The translations under genes were made by a program, and so were the position numbers. The notes beneath the pieces are model-generated. The model saw only the letters and a program-made list of their open reading frames with translations. It searched no databases and was not told the origin of the DNA. Shown here in pieces: positions 48,217 to 60,015 of a DNA stretch of 64,000 nucleotides. Positions within the stretch are counted from its first letter, which is position 1, and each line of letters begins with the position of its first letter. The DNA comes from Portulaca oleracea (taxonomy: Eukaryota; Streptophyta; Magnoliopsida; Caryophyllales; Portulacaceae), in assembly GCA_029582165.1 (NCBI GenBank), contig CM055874.1, positions 47,491,769-47,555,768 on the forward strand. The letters are read 5' to 3'.

Positions 48217-48775
48217 ATGTATTAAGAATTTTTAAAATGTCTTATTCTATATATTGAAAATTTTGGAACTGTGTCATGTACATGGTTAGGGCATGTGTTT
48301 TGTCTTCTCCTAGCTATGAACTAGTATTTTATTGATTTTATATGTAGTTATTTAAATTAATTACATTCTATTCAAACAATGTTGCTAATGACATATTATT
48401 AATTTGTTGATGTATTCATAACGGTACCCCATAATGAACAAAAACAATCATGGATTACTATATTAATATCCATGGATTATATATATAACGAACCATAGAT
48501 GCATATGTTAAATCCTGCATGATGAAATTGAAGAAGAAGAACAGGAGATTCCGTAGAATTAATCAATTATTAATGTTAATTGGATAAAATGAGGTTTGGA
48601 TGGATTGGATTTGATTGGACTGGATTGAATTGGATAAGTTATGATGCTTTTTTGAGGAATTGTGTTTTTAGAGATGATTTTTTTTTGGGAATTGTGTAAC
48701 GTTTGAATTGGGTTGGATTGATTGGATTGGACTTGAAAAGAGTTACCAATCCAAAGAACAAGGCGAGTTTGGACA

Positions 48776-48776
<1 letters not shown>

Positions 48777-48806
<30 letters not shown>

Positions 48807-48836
48807 CTTCTTCTTCTTCTTCTTCTTCTTCTTCTT
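48777..48836. repeat. (TTC)n microsatellite
   Basis: About 60 bases of TTC repeat. The matching place in copy 2 (54718-54730) has only two TTC units, so it expanded after the duplication. Confidence 0.95.
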
Positions 48837-49450
48837 TGCAAAGAATCACACCTCCCCTCTATCTCCTTGGACAATTGCAAACTTCCGGGAAGCTAGCTAT
48901 AAAAAATTAAAAAAAAAATTATTAAAATATGTCATATCAACTCAAGAATATGGATTCCAATTTTTAATAATCCTAAAAAGTCTTTTTGGATTCCAATTTT
49001 TAATAATCCTAAAAAGTCTTTTTTTTTCGATTATTGCAAACTAAAGATTTAAAGGTTCACAAAATACTGCAAAACCGTAATACAAAATAGCAAACATCGC
49101 ACATCAAAAGATACATGCCTGGAAAAACAGCTAAACATAAACAATACAACAAGGATCAACTACAACCAAAAAACTTTTAATGCTACTTTGTTTGTTAGGC
49201 ATCCTAAAAAGTTTTTTCTGTCCATTTGATTTCCGAGCATCCTTGATAGTCAATAACCCAATCCTTTAATGCTACTTTGTTTGTTAGGCCATGTCCAACG
49301 GACCCCTATAGGGGCCACTGCCCACTCATGTTTATTTGAGTAATGTTGAAAGGAAATTGTTAACAAGAGTATTTATTGCATATTCTTATACTTTATCCCT
49401 TCACAATATGATCTTTTTCCTATTTTATGAAAAGACAAATAAGGTAAGAC

Positions 49451-50251
49451 TGTTGGGAAAATGATGTTTGACACCGGCTTGAATCTTCATTATGTTCACT
49501 TGACTTGGCTTCTTGATCTTCTTGCGGTATATGTGACAAGATGGAGATTAAACTTAATAACCAAATGGTGATCTTGTTTGGATATTGCTAAGAGTCATGG
49601 ACTAAGCATTTTCCTTAAGAATTATTTACTATATCGTAAATGTTCAGAGGGATAAAACCTAGTGCTTAACACACTCAAGACAAATTTGTTTCTCACTTGA
49701 TTCATTAGTATAGTTGCAGTCTATACTAGAACGAGAGGATGTGATTACAGATAGAAGTAATTGATGCTCTCAAATGGTTTGGGAATGTCTCCTATTTATA
49801 GGAGAATTCCACCCCTAATCCAACCCTAATCAGACCACTTAGTCAAAGGTGTAATTAATGTCCTTAATGGAGAATCAAGACCTTGACTTGGTCATGATAA
49901 TATAGTTGTTGGATCTTAATATTGAGCTTAATATTGATATTATAAACTTAATACTCAAGATTATATAGCCGTTAGCATTAAAAAACACATTTTGGCATTC
50001 AACACGGTCCTAGTTGGATCAACACGGTCCGTGTTCGCTGCAACATGGTTCGTGTTCGGTGCAACACGGTCCGTGTTAAGCCCATGATGGTTTTTCTTGC
50101 TTTCTGAAGACCAGCACGACCCGTGCTGGTCTCTTACAAACCCGTGTTGACCATATTTATCTTATATATGATCTTTAAACCTGTACCACATGATTCCTTG
50201 TACTATATAATCATCTTATACTCTTGAAATAATTCCGAAATAATTTCAACA
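49451..50251 (-). mobile_element. Copia-like LTR (minus orientation)
   Basis: Starts tgttgggaaa and ends aatttcaaca (801 bp), followed by atcccccgtcattt, a polypurine tract on the minus strand beside the LTR start TGTTGAAA. This is thus the 3' LTR of a minus-strand element. It is inserted at the sequence ggtaagac, which continues uninterrupted in duplication copy 2 (55130). Palindromic acacggtccgtgt motifs repeat at 50005-50150. Confidence 0.7.
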
Positions 50252-52340
50252 ATCCCCCGTCATTTTAAAAACCCTTGAAATGACCTTACTTAAGGAGCTA
50301 ATACCCCCGTCATTTGAAATATACTTTAACTTGTAATCACCCGAGAAACACACAAAACATATGCATAATGAAAAAGTAGATTGCTCCTTGAACTTTTCAC
50401 TTAGTATATATAATCCAAAATTGAATCCAAATCACAAAGTAGACACAAAGTAGACATGTCTTTGAACTTTGGATTTATATTTATCAACTATACTCATAAT
50501 ACACATATGTTTTAAATATTAAGTGTTAATACTTGACACTGTTATCCGGCCTTGTATCCTTATCCTTAATAAGTGTTTCGGAACTTCACCCCTAAGTTCC
50601 ATTCAGCGACTACACATCACACTTACATGGGTAGTCTTTGGAATTTACCGCCCCTGTAATTAGGCTCCCACAAAGTCTATTAAGAGTGTCACCACTCAAC
50701 CTCTTGTCATTATAGATATTAAACATCACTTAACCTGAGATGTATAAAATCAATGCTTCCTACTACTTTAGACAACTTCGTACTCATTTGAACTTTAGGG
50801 ATTCGTGGTGTTCCAATTTATAAAGTTGAGTCATTGTTGTGAGCAGTAGAGATTTGGGCTACTTAACCAATCTCTATTAACAAGGTCCACTAGATAGACC
50901 CAGAGGTAGGCATCGATTGAAGAAGAAAGAGAGATTCTCTATATAGAATAAAAATAAGAAAAGGAGCTCTTGTCGGCATAGGCTGGTAGTCTTTCCGTCC
51001 TTCTCAGCGAGACTCCTTCGGAGCCTTTCTTTCTTTCACGAATTCTGTGTTGTATAGAAGAAGAAAAGGCGTAGCTCGGATTCTTGTCATCTACTATTCT
51101 CTTTTGAAGTAAAGGAGGTTCCAGCGGGAGGAGAGCCGAGGCGCGTGGCTCGATGGTAGCAAAAGAGGATGGGATTGACTGCTTGCTTTGAATAGATTAG
51201 ATATAACGAGAGGAAAGCCGGTTATACATATATATTTACCATGGCCTTAATAAGAATATCTTACCATAGCATGAACAAACCATCAGATTATTTTCAGATA
51301 TAATCACACTTTACCATGTGTAAACTTGATATGGATCCTCTTATATGCTTATCATTCAAAGAACTATGGATACAAACTTGTGAACAAAATAACCGCACAC
51401 TTGATAAACCACTTAACTTTTGATTCATATATATGAAAATTTAATTTCCAATTTATAAGTAATTAAACCATTATATCTCAATCTTTTGCTACATACTTGA
51501 ACTTACAATTTTAACTCATTGAATAAACAATGGTTCATAATCATGAATGATTATCTTGTAGAGTATACGAATACCACCAAGTATATGATTAAGCCATCAC
51601 ATTACTATAGTTATATGCTCTCCTTTTATGTTTAAATCCACCATTCAAAGCATATAGCTATGATGACTTAAACATAATACTTAAACTTTATCATTACCAA
51701 TCCATTGATATAAATATGTCATCATGAGTTTAGAATAATCAAATGTATAAAAACTATACACTTCTTATGTAGTAAATAAACTTGATATATGCATTCTCAA
51801 CTTAAACAACATAGTCTATTCTCAATCATGATTATCTGGAAACCTCATAAATTAAACTTTATAAACTTGTAAAACATCAAAATAACCATTTTCATAATCA
51901 TGAATTATAGCCTACCACAAGTATACATAATTCCTTATGAAACCTTCCTTATATCCTACTACATGCTCTTATAAACTTGAAAAATTTAACAAAGACAAAC
52001 ATGTATTCAACTTATATTTATGAATACACTAAAACATATGAATAATCATGATCAATCTTATACTTATCTAAACATGTTTGATGCTTTATATACCATTACT
52101 CATTGAATACATATATGTAAACATATACACATTGACACATAAATCATACAAAAGTATGAAATCTTCTCATATATATTATGCAATCCATTCACTTATTAAG
52201 GGTATCAAGTTAGTTTTGCGACATTGGAATTCAATTCTGGTTTAGTCAAAGTAAATAGATGAAGAGTTTGAATTATTTTCAGTCAAAAAATTAGTTTGAA
52301 TTATTTTCAACCACTCACCTCTGTCTTCGAATTATTTTAA
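50252..52340 (-). mobile_element. Non-coding internal remnant of the LTR element
   Basis: AT-rich, no pol domains seen. A stretch of different composition at about 50880-51230 interrupts it. The second LTR and primer site are missing, so the element is truncated at its right side. Confidence 0.4.
50880..51230. other. Possible organelle-derived insert (NUMT)
   Basis: Balanced base composition and phrases such as ctcagcgagactccttcgg, cctttctttctttcacgaat and gaggcgcgtggctcgatgg look like plant mitochondrial intergenic DNA and unlike the AT-rich flanks. This is pattern memory, not a search result. Confidence 0.35.
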
Positions 52341-52683
52341 ACCAAAAACCTAAAGAAAAAAAAAAAACAAACTCAAAACGAGCTTCAATAGTTCAATCCA
52401 TCCACTCAAATTGATAAGTCTTTCTCAAGTCATGTCAAAACATGTAAGTCATTTTCTTCAAAGTAGTCTTTATTACCTCCGTTCTATATTATTTGTCGTT
52501 TTTGAAAATTTTGACCATAAATTTTTTATTATATACAATGAAATAAAATTACTATCATTAGATTGATAATGAAAAATATTATTCTAAAACTATACTATTG
52601 CGATTGTTAATGAAATATAATATAAGAAATTGTTAATTAAAGCATGACATTGAAGAGATGGACAGTCAACAAAATGGCAAATA

Positions 52684-52943
52684 CTACCTCCGTCCCAAAA
52701 TATTTGTCCTTTTACCTAACTTCTTTATCCTAAAATATTTTTCTCATTTACAATTCTAATAACTGTAATTACTTTTCTATGTTTAATTAATAAATTCATT
52801 TTTCAGTTTTTATAATTTCAGCAACTATTAGCTTTAATAAAAATAGGGGTATTTTGGGTAAATTACAAACTTTTTACCTTAATTTTCAATATACATTAGT
52901 CTTATCAAATTAGATAAATGGACAAATATAATGGGACTAAAGT
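52684..52943. mobile_element. Stowaway-type MITE upstream of SDR copy 2
   Basis: Left end ctacctccgtcccaaaatat after TA; the right end ggacaaatataatgggac is worn. Copy 1 reads straight through (gacaaataatatgaatatt at 45070), an empty site. It ends about 175 bases upstream of the SDR start codon. Confidence 0.75.
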
Positions 52944-53119
52944 AATAATATAGAAGCAGATGGAGTAACAGTAATAATTGTGACGCCAATTACCATCACC
53001 GTGACGTCAATGCTCCTAATCCTAATGTTCACTCTCATTAAAATCGAACTCTCTAGCCTCTCCACAACTCCAACATTCAACATTCCATCCACTCTTTTCC
53101 AGCTTCATCCCCCACACAA

Positions 53120-53935
53120 ATGGAAACGGAATCCACCACCGCCCCCGCCACCGTAACCTCCGCCGCCGGAGTGCCGCTGGAAGACAGGGTAGCCATAGTC
53201 ACCGGCGCAACCCGCGGCATCGGCCGAGCAGTAGCCCTCCACCTGGCCTCTCTGGGAGCAAAGCTCGTCATCAACTACACCTCCGCCTCCTCCAAAGTCC
53301 CCTCCGACCACCTCGTTTCCGAAATCAACGCCCTCTCCTCCGCCACACGCGCCGTCGCTATCCAGGCCGACGTCTCCGACCCGGCCCAGGTGAGCCGCCT
53401 CTTCGACGCCGCCGAGGAGGCCTTCTCCGCCCCACCTCACATCGTCGTCACCTGCGCCGGCGTATTCGACCCCAAATACCCCACCATCCTCGACACCGAC
53501 CTCGCCGACTTCGACCGGATATTCGCCGTCAACACTCGCGGGACCTTCCTGTGCATCCAGGAGGGGGCGCGTCGCATCAAGCGCGGCGGAGGAGGGAGGA
53601 TCGTGACGATATCGACGTCCCTCGCGGCGGCGTTCCGGCCGGGGTACGGGGCGTACACGGCGTCGAAGGCGGCGGTGGAGGCCATGACGAAGATTCTGGC
53701 GAAGGAGTTGAAAGGGACGGGGATAACGGCGAATTGCGTGGCGCCGGGGCCGATAGCGACGGACATGTTTCACTCCGGGAACACGCCGGAGAAGATTCAG
53801 GCGGTGATCGATGAGTGTCCGCTGGGAAGGTTGGGGAAAGTGGAGGACGTGGCGCTGGTGGTCGGATTCTTGGTTAGTGATGCCGGTGAGTGGGTTAACG
53901 GCCAGATTATCAGGGCTAATGGTGGGTATGTGTAA
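53120..53935 (+). CDS. Short-chain dehydrogenase/reductase, copy 2
   Basis: Paralogue of the gene at 45239, with the same predicted role as an NADPH-dependent aldehyde reductase of the classical SDR family. Single exon, 271 aa. Seen: TGATRGIG cofactor motif near 28-35, CAGVFDPKYP, NTRGTFLC, STSLAAAFRPGYGAYTASK with Tyr and Lys of the catalytic triad, PGPIATDMF and the C-terminus NGQIIRANGGYV. Compared with copy 1 it has T-A-N-C before VAPGPIA, a Leu-to-Phe change after CAGV and a Pro-to-Leu change in EDVALVV. The frame is open and the catalytic residues are intact, so both copies may be functional. The upstream regions of the two copies now differ by transposon insertions. Confidence 0.93.
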   Translation: METESTTAPATVTSAAGVPLEDRVAIVTGATRGIGRAVALHLASLGAKLVINYTSASSKVPSDHLVSEINALSSATRAVAIQADVSDPAQVSRLFDAAEEAFSAPPHIVVTCAGVFDPKYPTILDTDLADFDRIFAVNTRGTFLCIQEGARRIKRGGGGRIVTISTSLAAAFRPGYGAYTASKAAVEAMTKILAKELKGTGITANCVAPGPIATDMFHSGNTPEKIQAVIDECPLGRLGKVEDVALVVGFLVSDAGEWVNGQIIRANGGYV

Positions 53936-54343
53936 ACAAATTTGTCGGCCACAATTGTTTGATGTACAAATAAACGGGTGTTGCGAACCACATTAATAAT
54001 ACTGTAGTATCCATTGATATAATTAGTGTATTGTAATTGGTTACTGTGTATTAAGGATTTTTAAAACGTTTTATTGTAATAGATTGAGTCATATATTATT
54101 ATATAGCTATTATATGCGTTTCGTTTTTTATTAACTACGAACTGGTGTTTATTACTCCTAATTTTTATATATACTTATTCAAATAAATTATATATATTTT
54201 TTTTGATGAAACAAATAAATTATATTTTGTTCTAACAACATTGTTAATAAAATATTATTAATTTGTTGATAAATTAATAAGTGTACTTCATAACCAACAA
54301 AAACAATTATGGATTACATATATAACGAATTATTAATATATAC

Positions 54344-54623
54344 TCCTTCCGTCCCAAAATATTTGTCCCCTTTGATTTAACGCGCATTTTTAGGAAAATC
54401 AACAAATTAGTCTCCATTAGCAATAAAATATTAATAATATCCTTAGTTTTAAATTCAAAACTATTATTTATACTTTCCCTCTCATATTTAAATTCTTTTA
54501 AAATTCAAATTAAGAGTATTTTAGTAATTTCAAGAAAATAAAAGTTTCCATTTTAAGAAAGTGGACATAATTTTGGGACATCCAAAAATGAAATAGTGGA
54601 CAAATAATTTGGGACGGAGGTAG
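54344..54623. mobile_element. Stowaway-type MITE downstream of SDR copy 2
   Basis: A 280-bp element with ends ctccttccgtcccaaaatat and tttgggacggaggtag and TA on both sides (54342-54343, 54624-54625). Copy 1 has no insertion at the matching site (about 48500). Confidence 0.88.
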
Positions 54624-55301
54624 TATATTAAATCTTGTATGTTGGAATTGAAAAAGAAGAAGAGAGATTCCGTAGAATTAATCAATTATTAATGTTAATA
54701 GATTTAAAATGTGGACTACTTCTTCCTCTCTCCCTTTTTTTTCAAAGAATCTCACCTCCTCTCTCTCCTTGGGCAATTTCAAACTTTCGGCCAGTTAACT
54801 GCAGAAAATTTAAAAAAAATCATTGAAATATATTATGTCTCTCAGTGATATGAATCACAATTTTTAATACAAATTAGGACTTTATGATACTAAAAAAAAA
54901 AAACTTTTTTCTATCAATTTAGTTTGGGGGCCACCCTTCATAGTCAATAATCCAATCCTTTAATGCTACTTTGTTTGTTTGGCCAGATCCAATGGTTATG
55001 GGGGCTATTGCCCACTCATGTTTTTGAGTAATGTTGAAAGGAAACTGTTAACAACAGTATTTATTGCATATTTCTTATACTTTATCCCTTCACAATATGA
55101 TCTTTTTCCTATTTTATGAAAAAACAAACGGGGTAAGACAAGGAGAATGATTAATGGGCCTACAAATAATACAACCATTGATTGAAATCACCTTCATGCT
55201 AAAGTAATTCCAGTATTCATTTCAAACAGCATCCATCAATTGCACCTTACTTTTGCTCCACCCAGTGGATGCAAAATCATAACATAATAATTACCCAATA
55301 A

Positions 55302-55553
55302 GGCCCCGTCCTTTTACGCGGTAGGTTGCCGCGCCATACCAGTATACCATACCACATCACACTCTTTAATTTTTCATCACACCGCACCACAATCATTATT
55401 AATATATCTTTTCATTTTTCTTTTTCCTCACTTTTTTCCTCTACTTTTCACATTCTCTCTTAACTTACCCCACCTACCACAACTTTCACCACAACTCACC
55501 GTACTTTTTCAAATTCTATCATACCGCAACCAACCGTATAAATGAACGGGGCC
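55302..55553. mobile_element. Tourist-type MITE
   Basis: A 252-bp element with ends ggccccgtccttttacg and tgaacggggcc and TAA on both sides (55299-55301, 55554-55556). Same family as those at 15030 and 16844. Confidence 0.85.
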
Positions 55554-55771
55554 TAAATCAATAATAATTCATCTAACTACTGGGTGTTATCAGATCAGGG
55601 TAACCAAAACCAACTGTCCCACATTTCCAGTGTAAGCATACTGAAATGTTTAACCACCCAAGGGCGCCATCACTGGCACCTCAAGTCCAAGATGGGAAAC
55701 ATTTATTGAGTGCTTAGAAAGAATGCCCATGTATGGATGGCTGTTAGGATGGTTGTCTTCATCCGTCACAT

Positions 55772-58700
55772 TTAGGATTTGCTAAACTTCCAACCAGACA
55801 TCTTCTCTGCTTCGAACAGCATGTGGTTTATAAGTCCTCTCGCCGCACTGGATGCAAATCGATAAAATTTTCTGTTAAAGATCCTTCAATATGAATAGAT
55901 CTAACAAATGGGTCATTCAGTTCGGTTCAGTTTCCGGGTTGGGTGATTTTATGTTATGGGGAACTGATTGTTGGTCCAATATGATGTTCATTGAAAAAGA
56001 AGCATCTTCGAAAAAGAAAACTTTTATCAAGCTCAGTTCAATTTAGGGCTCGGGTCATCAGGTGAAGCATTGCAGATGTTGGTTCAGATACGGGTTTTGG
56101 TAGTTCGGTTCATTTCGGTTTTCCGGGTCAGGTGATTTATAGTTCTGGACCTCTGGAGAACCGATTTCTGGTCCAGTATGATTATCACTAAATAAACATC
56201 TTTGAAAAAAAAAATATCTTATGGCGCTTGGTTGGGTTCAGGTTTCGGGTGAAGCTTTTTGGATGTCGATTCGGGTATGGGTTTGGCTCATTCCATTTCT
56301 GGGTCTCCGGTAAGGGTTGCATGGTCAAGTATGGAGAGCGGCAAATATATGTGCATATCAGCCTTTTTTTTTTTTTTTTTGAAGGAGGGGACAAGGGGGA
56401 AAAGAAAATGAAACTTAAACTTACTCATCCTTCAACTTCTGAATCTTCTCTGGATCTTTTTCATGCATGTTTCTCTTGAATTGTTCCCTTACCATAGTAA
56501 CCAGAAGCTCTGTATTGTGTTGCTGCATATTTAGGACAGGCAAATTATCAGTCAAACAGGATCAGGATCCATCATTTTCTGGCAACCATTCGAAACTGGT
56601 GGCAGAATTCTCATCACAGCTCATCATTCATCAACTACGTCAGGGCAAATATTCGTTCAATAGAAATTTGTTTTCCTTTTGAAAAATAAAGGTTATAGGC
56701 CACAAAGGCAGATACTGATTACTGAAAACCCAATAATCAAATCAAGTCGTATGTTTGTTTGGAAAACGTAGGAAACACTTGTGCAGAACCAACATCACTA
56801 GTCCATTTACATGGGTCAAACCAGGTAATATAAACATCAGCACTTACATTTCATGCCCAAACTCAGGTTACCTACAATTGTTTTTGAGGAACAAGCTTTG
56901 TGAAACTTGGCTCCTTGCACAAGAAATAGTGGAGCTTCATGCTACTATGAACTTCACTAGGTAGACGGGTTTAGCGTGATTGATAGTCCCTAATCCTGAT
57001 TATGGTCAAGAAAGTTCATTCGTACCACTTAGGTTTTGTTCTTTAGGTGGCGTTATTACCCACTTTACCCAACTCAACTCAAATTTACCCATTCTTCCCA
57101 TATTTTCTAACACTCAACTTTTCAACTTTGCCTAAACTTATTCAACCTTACCTTATCACTCTAAAGAACACAACCTTAGCTGGGTTGAAGGACATTTTTT
57201 TGTTTGATGGAGGGTGTTTTAGGTCCGTAGGCTTCAAAATTTTGGAAAACCCATGAATCGTTTACACTCCTAACACTGATCATTCCATTCACAGCATACC
57301 AAGTACTAAAGGTCGTTTAATTTGGCATCATATTCATAAAGGAACGACCCACTTGACAGTTGTTCCTTGCATTTCACCATCACAAACCATCCTATCTCTC
57401 CCTCCCACACCTCTAAAATTGGCGAGGAACAAGCTCACTCCAAGAATAATCATCAACATAGCCACCAAATCTACCTAATGGCTAATATCATAGGCAACTT
57501 GACCATCCAAGGGGTCCAAGACAGTATCTGCTCTTTAGAGGGATATGATAAGGTTGCGTAACTTCAGGTAAAGATGAAAAATTGAGTGTTGAAAATATGG
57601 GAAGAAATGGGTAAATTTGGATGGGTTAGAAAAACCGGGTAATTACCCACCAAAAGAACAGAGCCTGATGGAGTTCAGAGAGCTTTTCAATTTAAGATAA
57701 CGGGCACCAACAGCCACCAAATCTACCCAGAGAACAAGAACGGGCCAGCATAGGCTACTTGACCATCCCAAGGGAGGGCTGTGTGTTTGTTCTTCAGAGG
57801 GATAAGATAAGGTTCAAGGTTGGGTAAGTTATGGTAAAACTAAAAAATTGAGCCATTACCTAATTATACCTGCTTCTACCTAAGCCCACCCAAACCTACT
57901 CAAACCTACTTTAGCCAACTTCTACATTCGCACCGAAATAACAAAGCCAAAATGGGTAAATTTGGGATGAGTTAGATAAATTGGCTAATAACCCGCCAAA
58001 AGAACATAGCCATATTGTAGAGCTCAGGGTGCTTTTCAATGCTTTGGGTCTGCTAATAAATCAGTAGCCAAGCTTCTCAACAAGCAGCTACCAATTGCAC
58101 CAGTAACTAAGCCCGAATAACGGCCAAAGCCTAACTAATTTCATTGGATTGACATGCATCCTCACAGCAGTTATTTCACGAAATAGAGTGATCCCTTGGT
58201 CCTGACCCTTAATAACATGTTTAGTTCCGATTCGCTTCTTGGTAACCAAATATGCAATATTCTTTTGTCCTTCGACAACAAGCAACACGTCCTCTTCTCC
58301 TACCCCACAGTATAAAATTGTAAGCAAAGGACACTTCAGTATCATATCATGCACATGAAATTGCTTCCCTAATCTCCACTAAAAAACATTTGAATGTATG
58401 TTTTTGATAAAAATAGAGCAATTTTCAGAACTAATAATGACCCTCCAACCTCCATTTTCCCACAGAAGTTAAGCTGATTTGATGAGCAACAAACACATGA
58501 ATCCTTAGTCCTACCACTTATCATCTAAGCTAATTAATTGTACAAGCAAGTGAGCTAACCTTGCTGCCGATATATTCGGCTCTCCGGAAACACTCACGAT
58601 AGAGCTGAACAGAAAGAAGCAATCTTCAGCAAACACAAACACTCAAAATTGATTATCAGGAATGAAACATAATAACATGGAGGAAAGAAAGGGGTACAGT

Positions 58701-58772
58701 TAAGGATGTAATAGTAACTCTGATTGCATTATTGGCGAGTTCAGGCGGCAATGCACTCTGCAAAGACGGCAT
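55772..58772 (-). CDS. LYR-motif (LYRM/complex 1 LYR-like) protein
   Basis: Small protein of the LYR family, mitochondrial matrix adaptors that bind acyl carrier protein and help Fe-S cluster delivery or respiratory complex assembly. Four short minus-strand exons, 58719-58772, 58560-58604, 56425-56522 and 55772-55847, add to 273 nt, 90 aa, with every junction in frame and on GT-AG sites. Seen: N-terminus MPSLQSALPPELANNAIR, the LYR tripeptide at 19-21 at the start of exon 2 (LYRECFRRAEYIGSK), the helix around MVREQFKRNMHEKDPEKIQK, and DAARGLINHMLFEAEKMSG before the stop. It matches, from memory, the Arabidopsis At1g76065-type LYR protein. Introns are large for the exon size; intron 2 (56523-58559) holds a Tourist MITE and other repeats. 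A 5' leader exon with a donor at 59113/59112 is likely. No exon exceeds 98 nt, so it is easy to miss. Confidence 0.9.
55880..56310. mobile_element. Degenerate hAT-like tract in LYR gene intron 3
   Basis: Begins near tagatctaacaaatggg and repeats ggttcggttcagtttccggg-type units, with ggtccaatatgatg / ggtccagtatgattat direct repeats. It resembles the MITEs in the CCT8 introns. The right end was not fixed. A run of 18 T lies at 56364-56381. Confidence 0.5.
57032..57175. mobile_element. Tourist-type MITE in LYR gene intron 2
   Basis: A 144-bp element with ends ggttttgttctttag and ctaaagaacacaacc and TTA on both sides (57029-57031, 57176-57178). Confidence 0.85.
57540..58012. mobile_element. Partial Tourist-like copies
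   Basis: Two segments ending in acccaccaaaagaacagagcc (57660) and acccgccaaaagaacatagcc (58011), with ttctttagaggg / ttcttcagaggg starts, resemble the 15361 subfamily. They share ggataagataagg and gggtaaatttgg. Exact limits are unclear. Confidence 0.5.
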
Positions 58773-59172
58773 ATTGCTCGTTCTACCCCCTTCCTTCCCA
58801 AATTTCAATCTGAACCATCAAGAAATTTGGAACCCAATTCAATACCCAGTTGCATCAAAATGGGTTTCAGGAAGAAAAAAAACCGAAGCAAAGCAAAATT
58901 TGATTATTGGTTTAACAGTGAAAAGTTGAAAAGTAAATTCATGGGAACACATGTAGATTCAAATGGAACTCCTGCCCTATTCGGGTATTGACCAGGGTAT
59001 ACTGACTTGTATTATTTTGATAGCAATGAAACCTTAATCTGTAATCTAAGTATCTAATTAGTGGGATGACAACTGAATCTACTGAAAAATTTGAGAGAGA
59101 GAGAGAGATTTACCGGAGCGGAAAGCCGGAAATGGAGAGATGAAGGTCTGACGGTGTATGCTTCGCTCGTTT

Positions 59173-60015
59173 ACTGCTGCTAAGGGCGAAGACTCGAAGA
59201 AGGCTGGATGGCGCCTGCACTTCAAGATACTCCCTTTTCTTTTTTTGTTTTTTTTTGTTTTCCATTCAGAGTTTCAGTCTTTCAGACCATGTCTTTTGTA
59301 CGGTAGAGTGCGGTATCAAGATTCTTCAGCACTTTCGAGCCGTTTGTTTAATGAAAATTGGTATTTAGGAATGAGAATAAAGGGGTGGGGATTATAATTA
59401 CTATGTTTGTTTAATGGTAATTAAAAAAAAAATTGAAGAATGGGAATAGGAGTAGGAAGGGTGAATTCTCAAGAATCTATTACCATGGGGTGTGGTAATT
59501 GATCTTGGGAATTCATTAGTCTATTTCAAATTACAATATTACCCTTAATATTACTTTCCCTAAAAACGATTTATGATTAGCAATATTGTTTAGGGTAGCC
59601 GTTTGATTCTCCTTTCCTATTATTATAAATATTTTTAGCAATATTACTCACCCTAATTTTTTTTTAAAAAACCTCACATTTTAAAAAACTTTTAACATGT
59701 TAATTACTCACCCTAATTTTAAAAAGATAAACCTCACGTTTTAAAAAATCTTCATGAACTTTAATTTTTTTTATTTTTTCTATATGGTAATTGACTTTCT
59801 GGAAGTAAATGTGTGTCAATTATGACTTTCCATCGATTTCAATTTATTAAAACATTCATAAATTAATAAAAAGGGCATTTTAGTAAATGTATTTTTATTC
59901 CTAATCCTATTCCCAATATCAATTACCATTTAACAAACAAGAAGGTTGGTAGTTCATAAAGACATCCTAATTCTCAATCCCATTATGAATTCTCATTCCC
60001 AGTAGCATTAACATA
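59173..60015. mobile_element. Probable MITE in LYR gene upstream region
   Basis: Outer arms gtttaatgaaaattggtat...gaatgagaat (59345) and attctcattcccagtagcatt (59988) are inverted, as are ttgtttaatggtaatt (59408) and aattaccatttaacaaac (59920). The core is AT-rich with a short direct repeat (actcaccctaatttt twice, 59646 and 59706). Limits are approximate. Confidence 0.5.

Larger units (their letters stand above)
44150..49450. repeat. Segmental duplication, copy 1
   Basis: Matches 52350-55140 in the same order: attgataagtctttctcaa at 44205, the SDR gene, gatgtacaaataaa after the stop, gattccgtagaattaatcaa at 48549, and aatgctactttgtttgtt at 49269 through cctattttatgaaaa. Copy 1 has three extra insertions: a Mutator-like MITE (44441-45006), a LINE plus Stowaway region (46150-48216), and an LTR retrotransposon at its right edge (49451). 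Confidence 0.85.
52350..55140. repeat. Segmental duplication, copy 2
   Basis: Homologous to 44150-49450 over the SDR gene and both flanks. It lacks the MITE at 44441 and the LINE at 46400, and carries two Stowaway MITEs (52684-52943 and 54344-54623) that copy 1 lacks at the matching places. Confidence 0.85.

Noticed and set aside
53105..53773. 222-codon frame opposite SDR copy 2
   Set aside because: Same reason: a shadow of the real SDR gene, with no recognisable domain.
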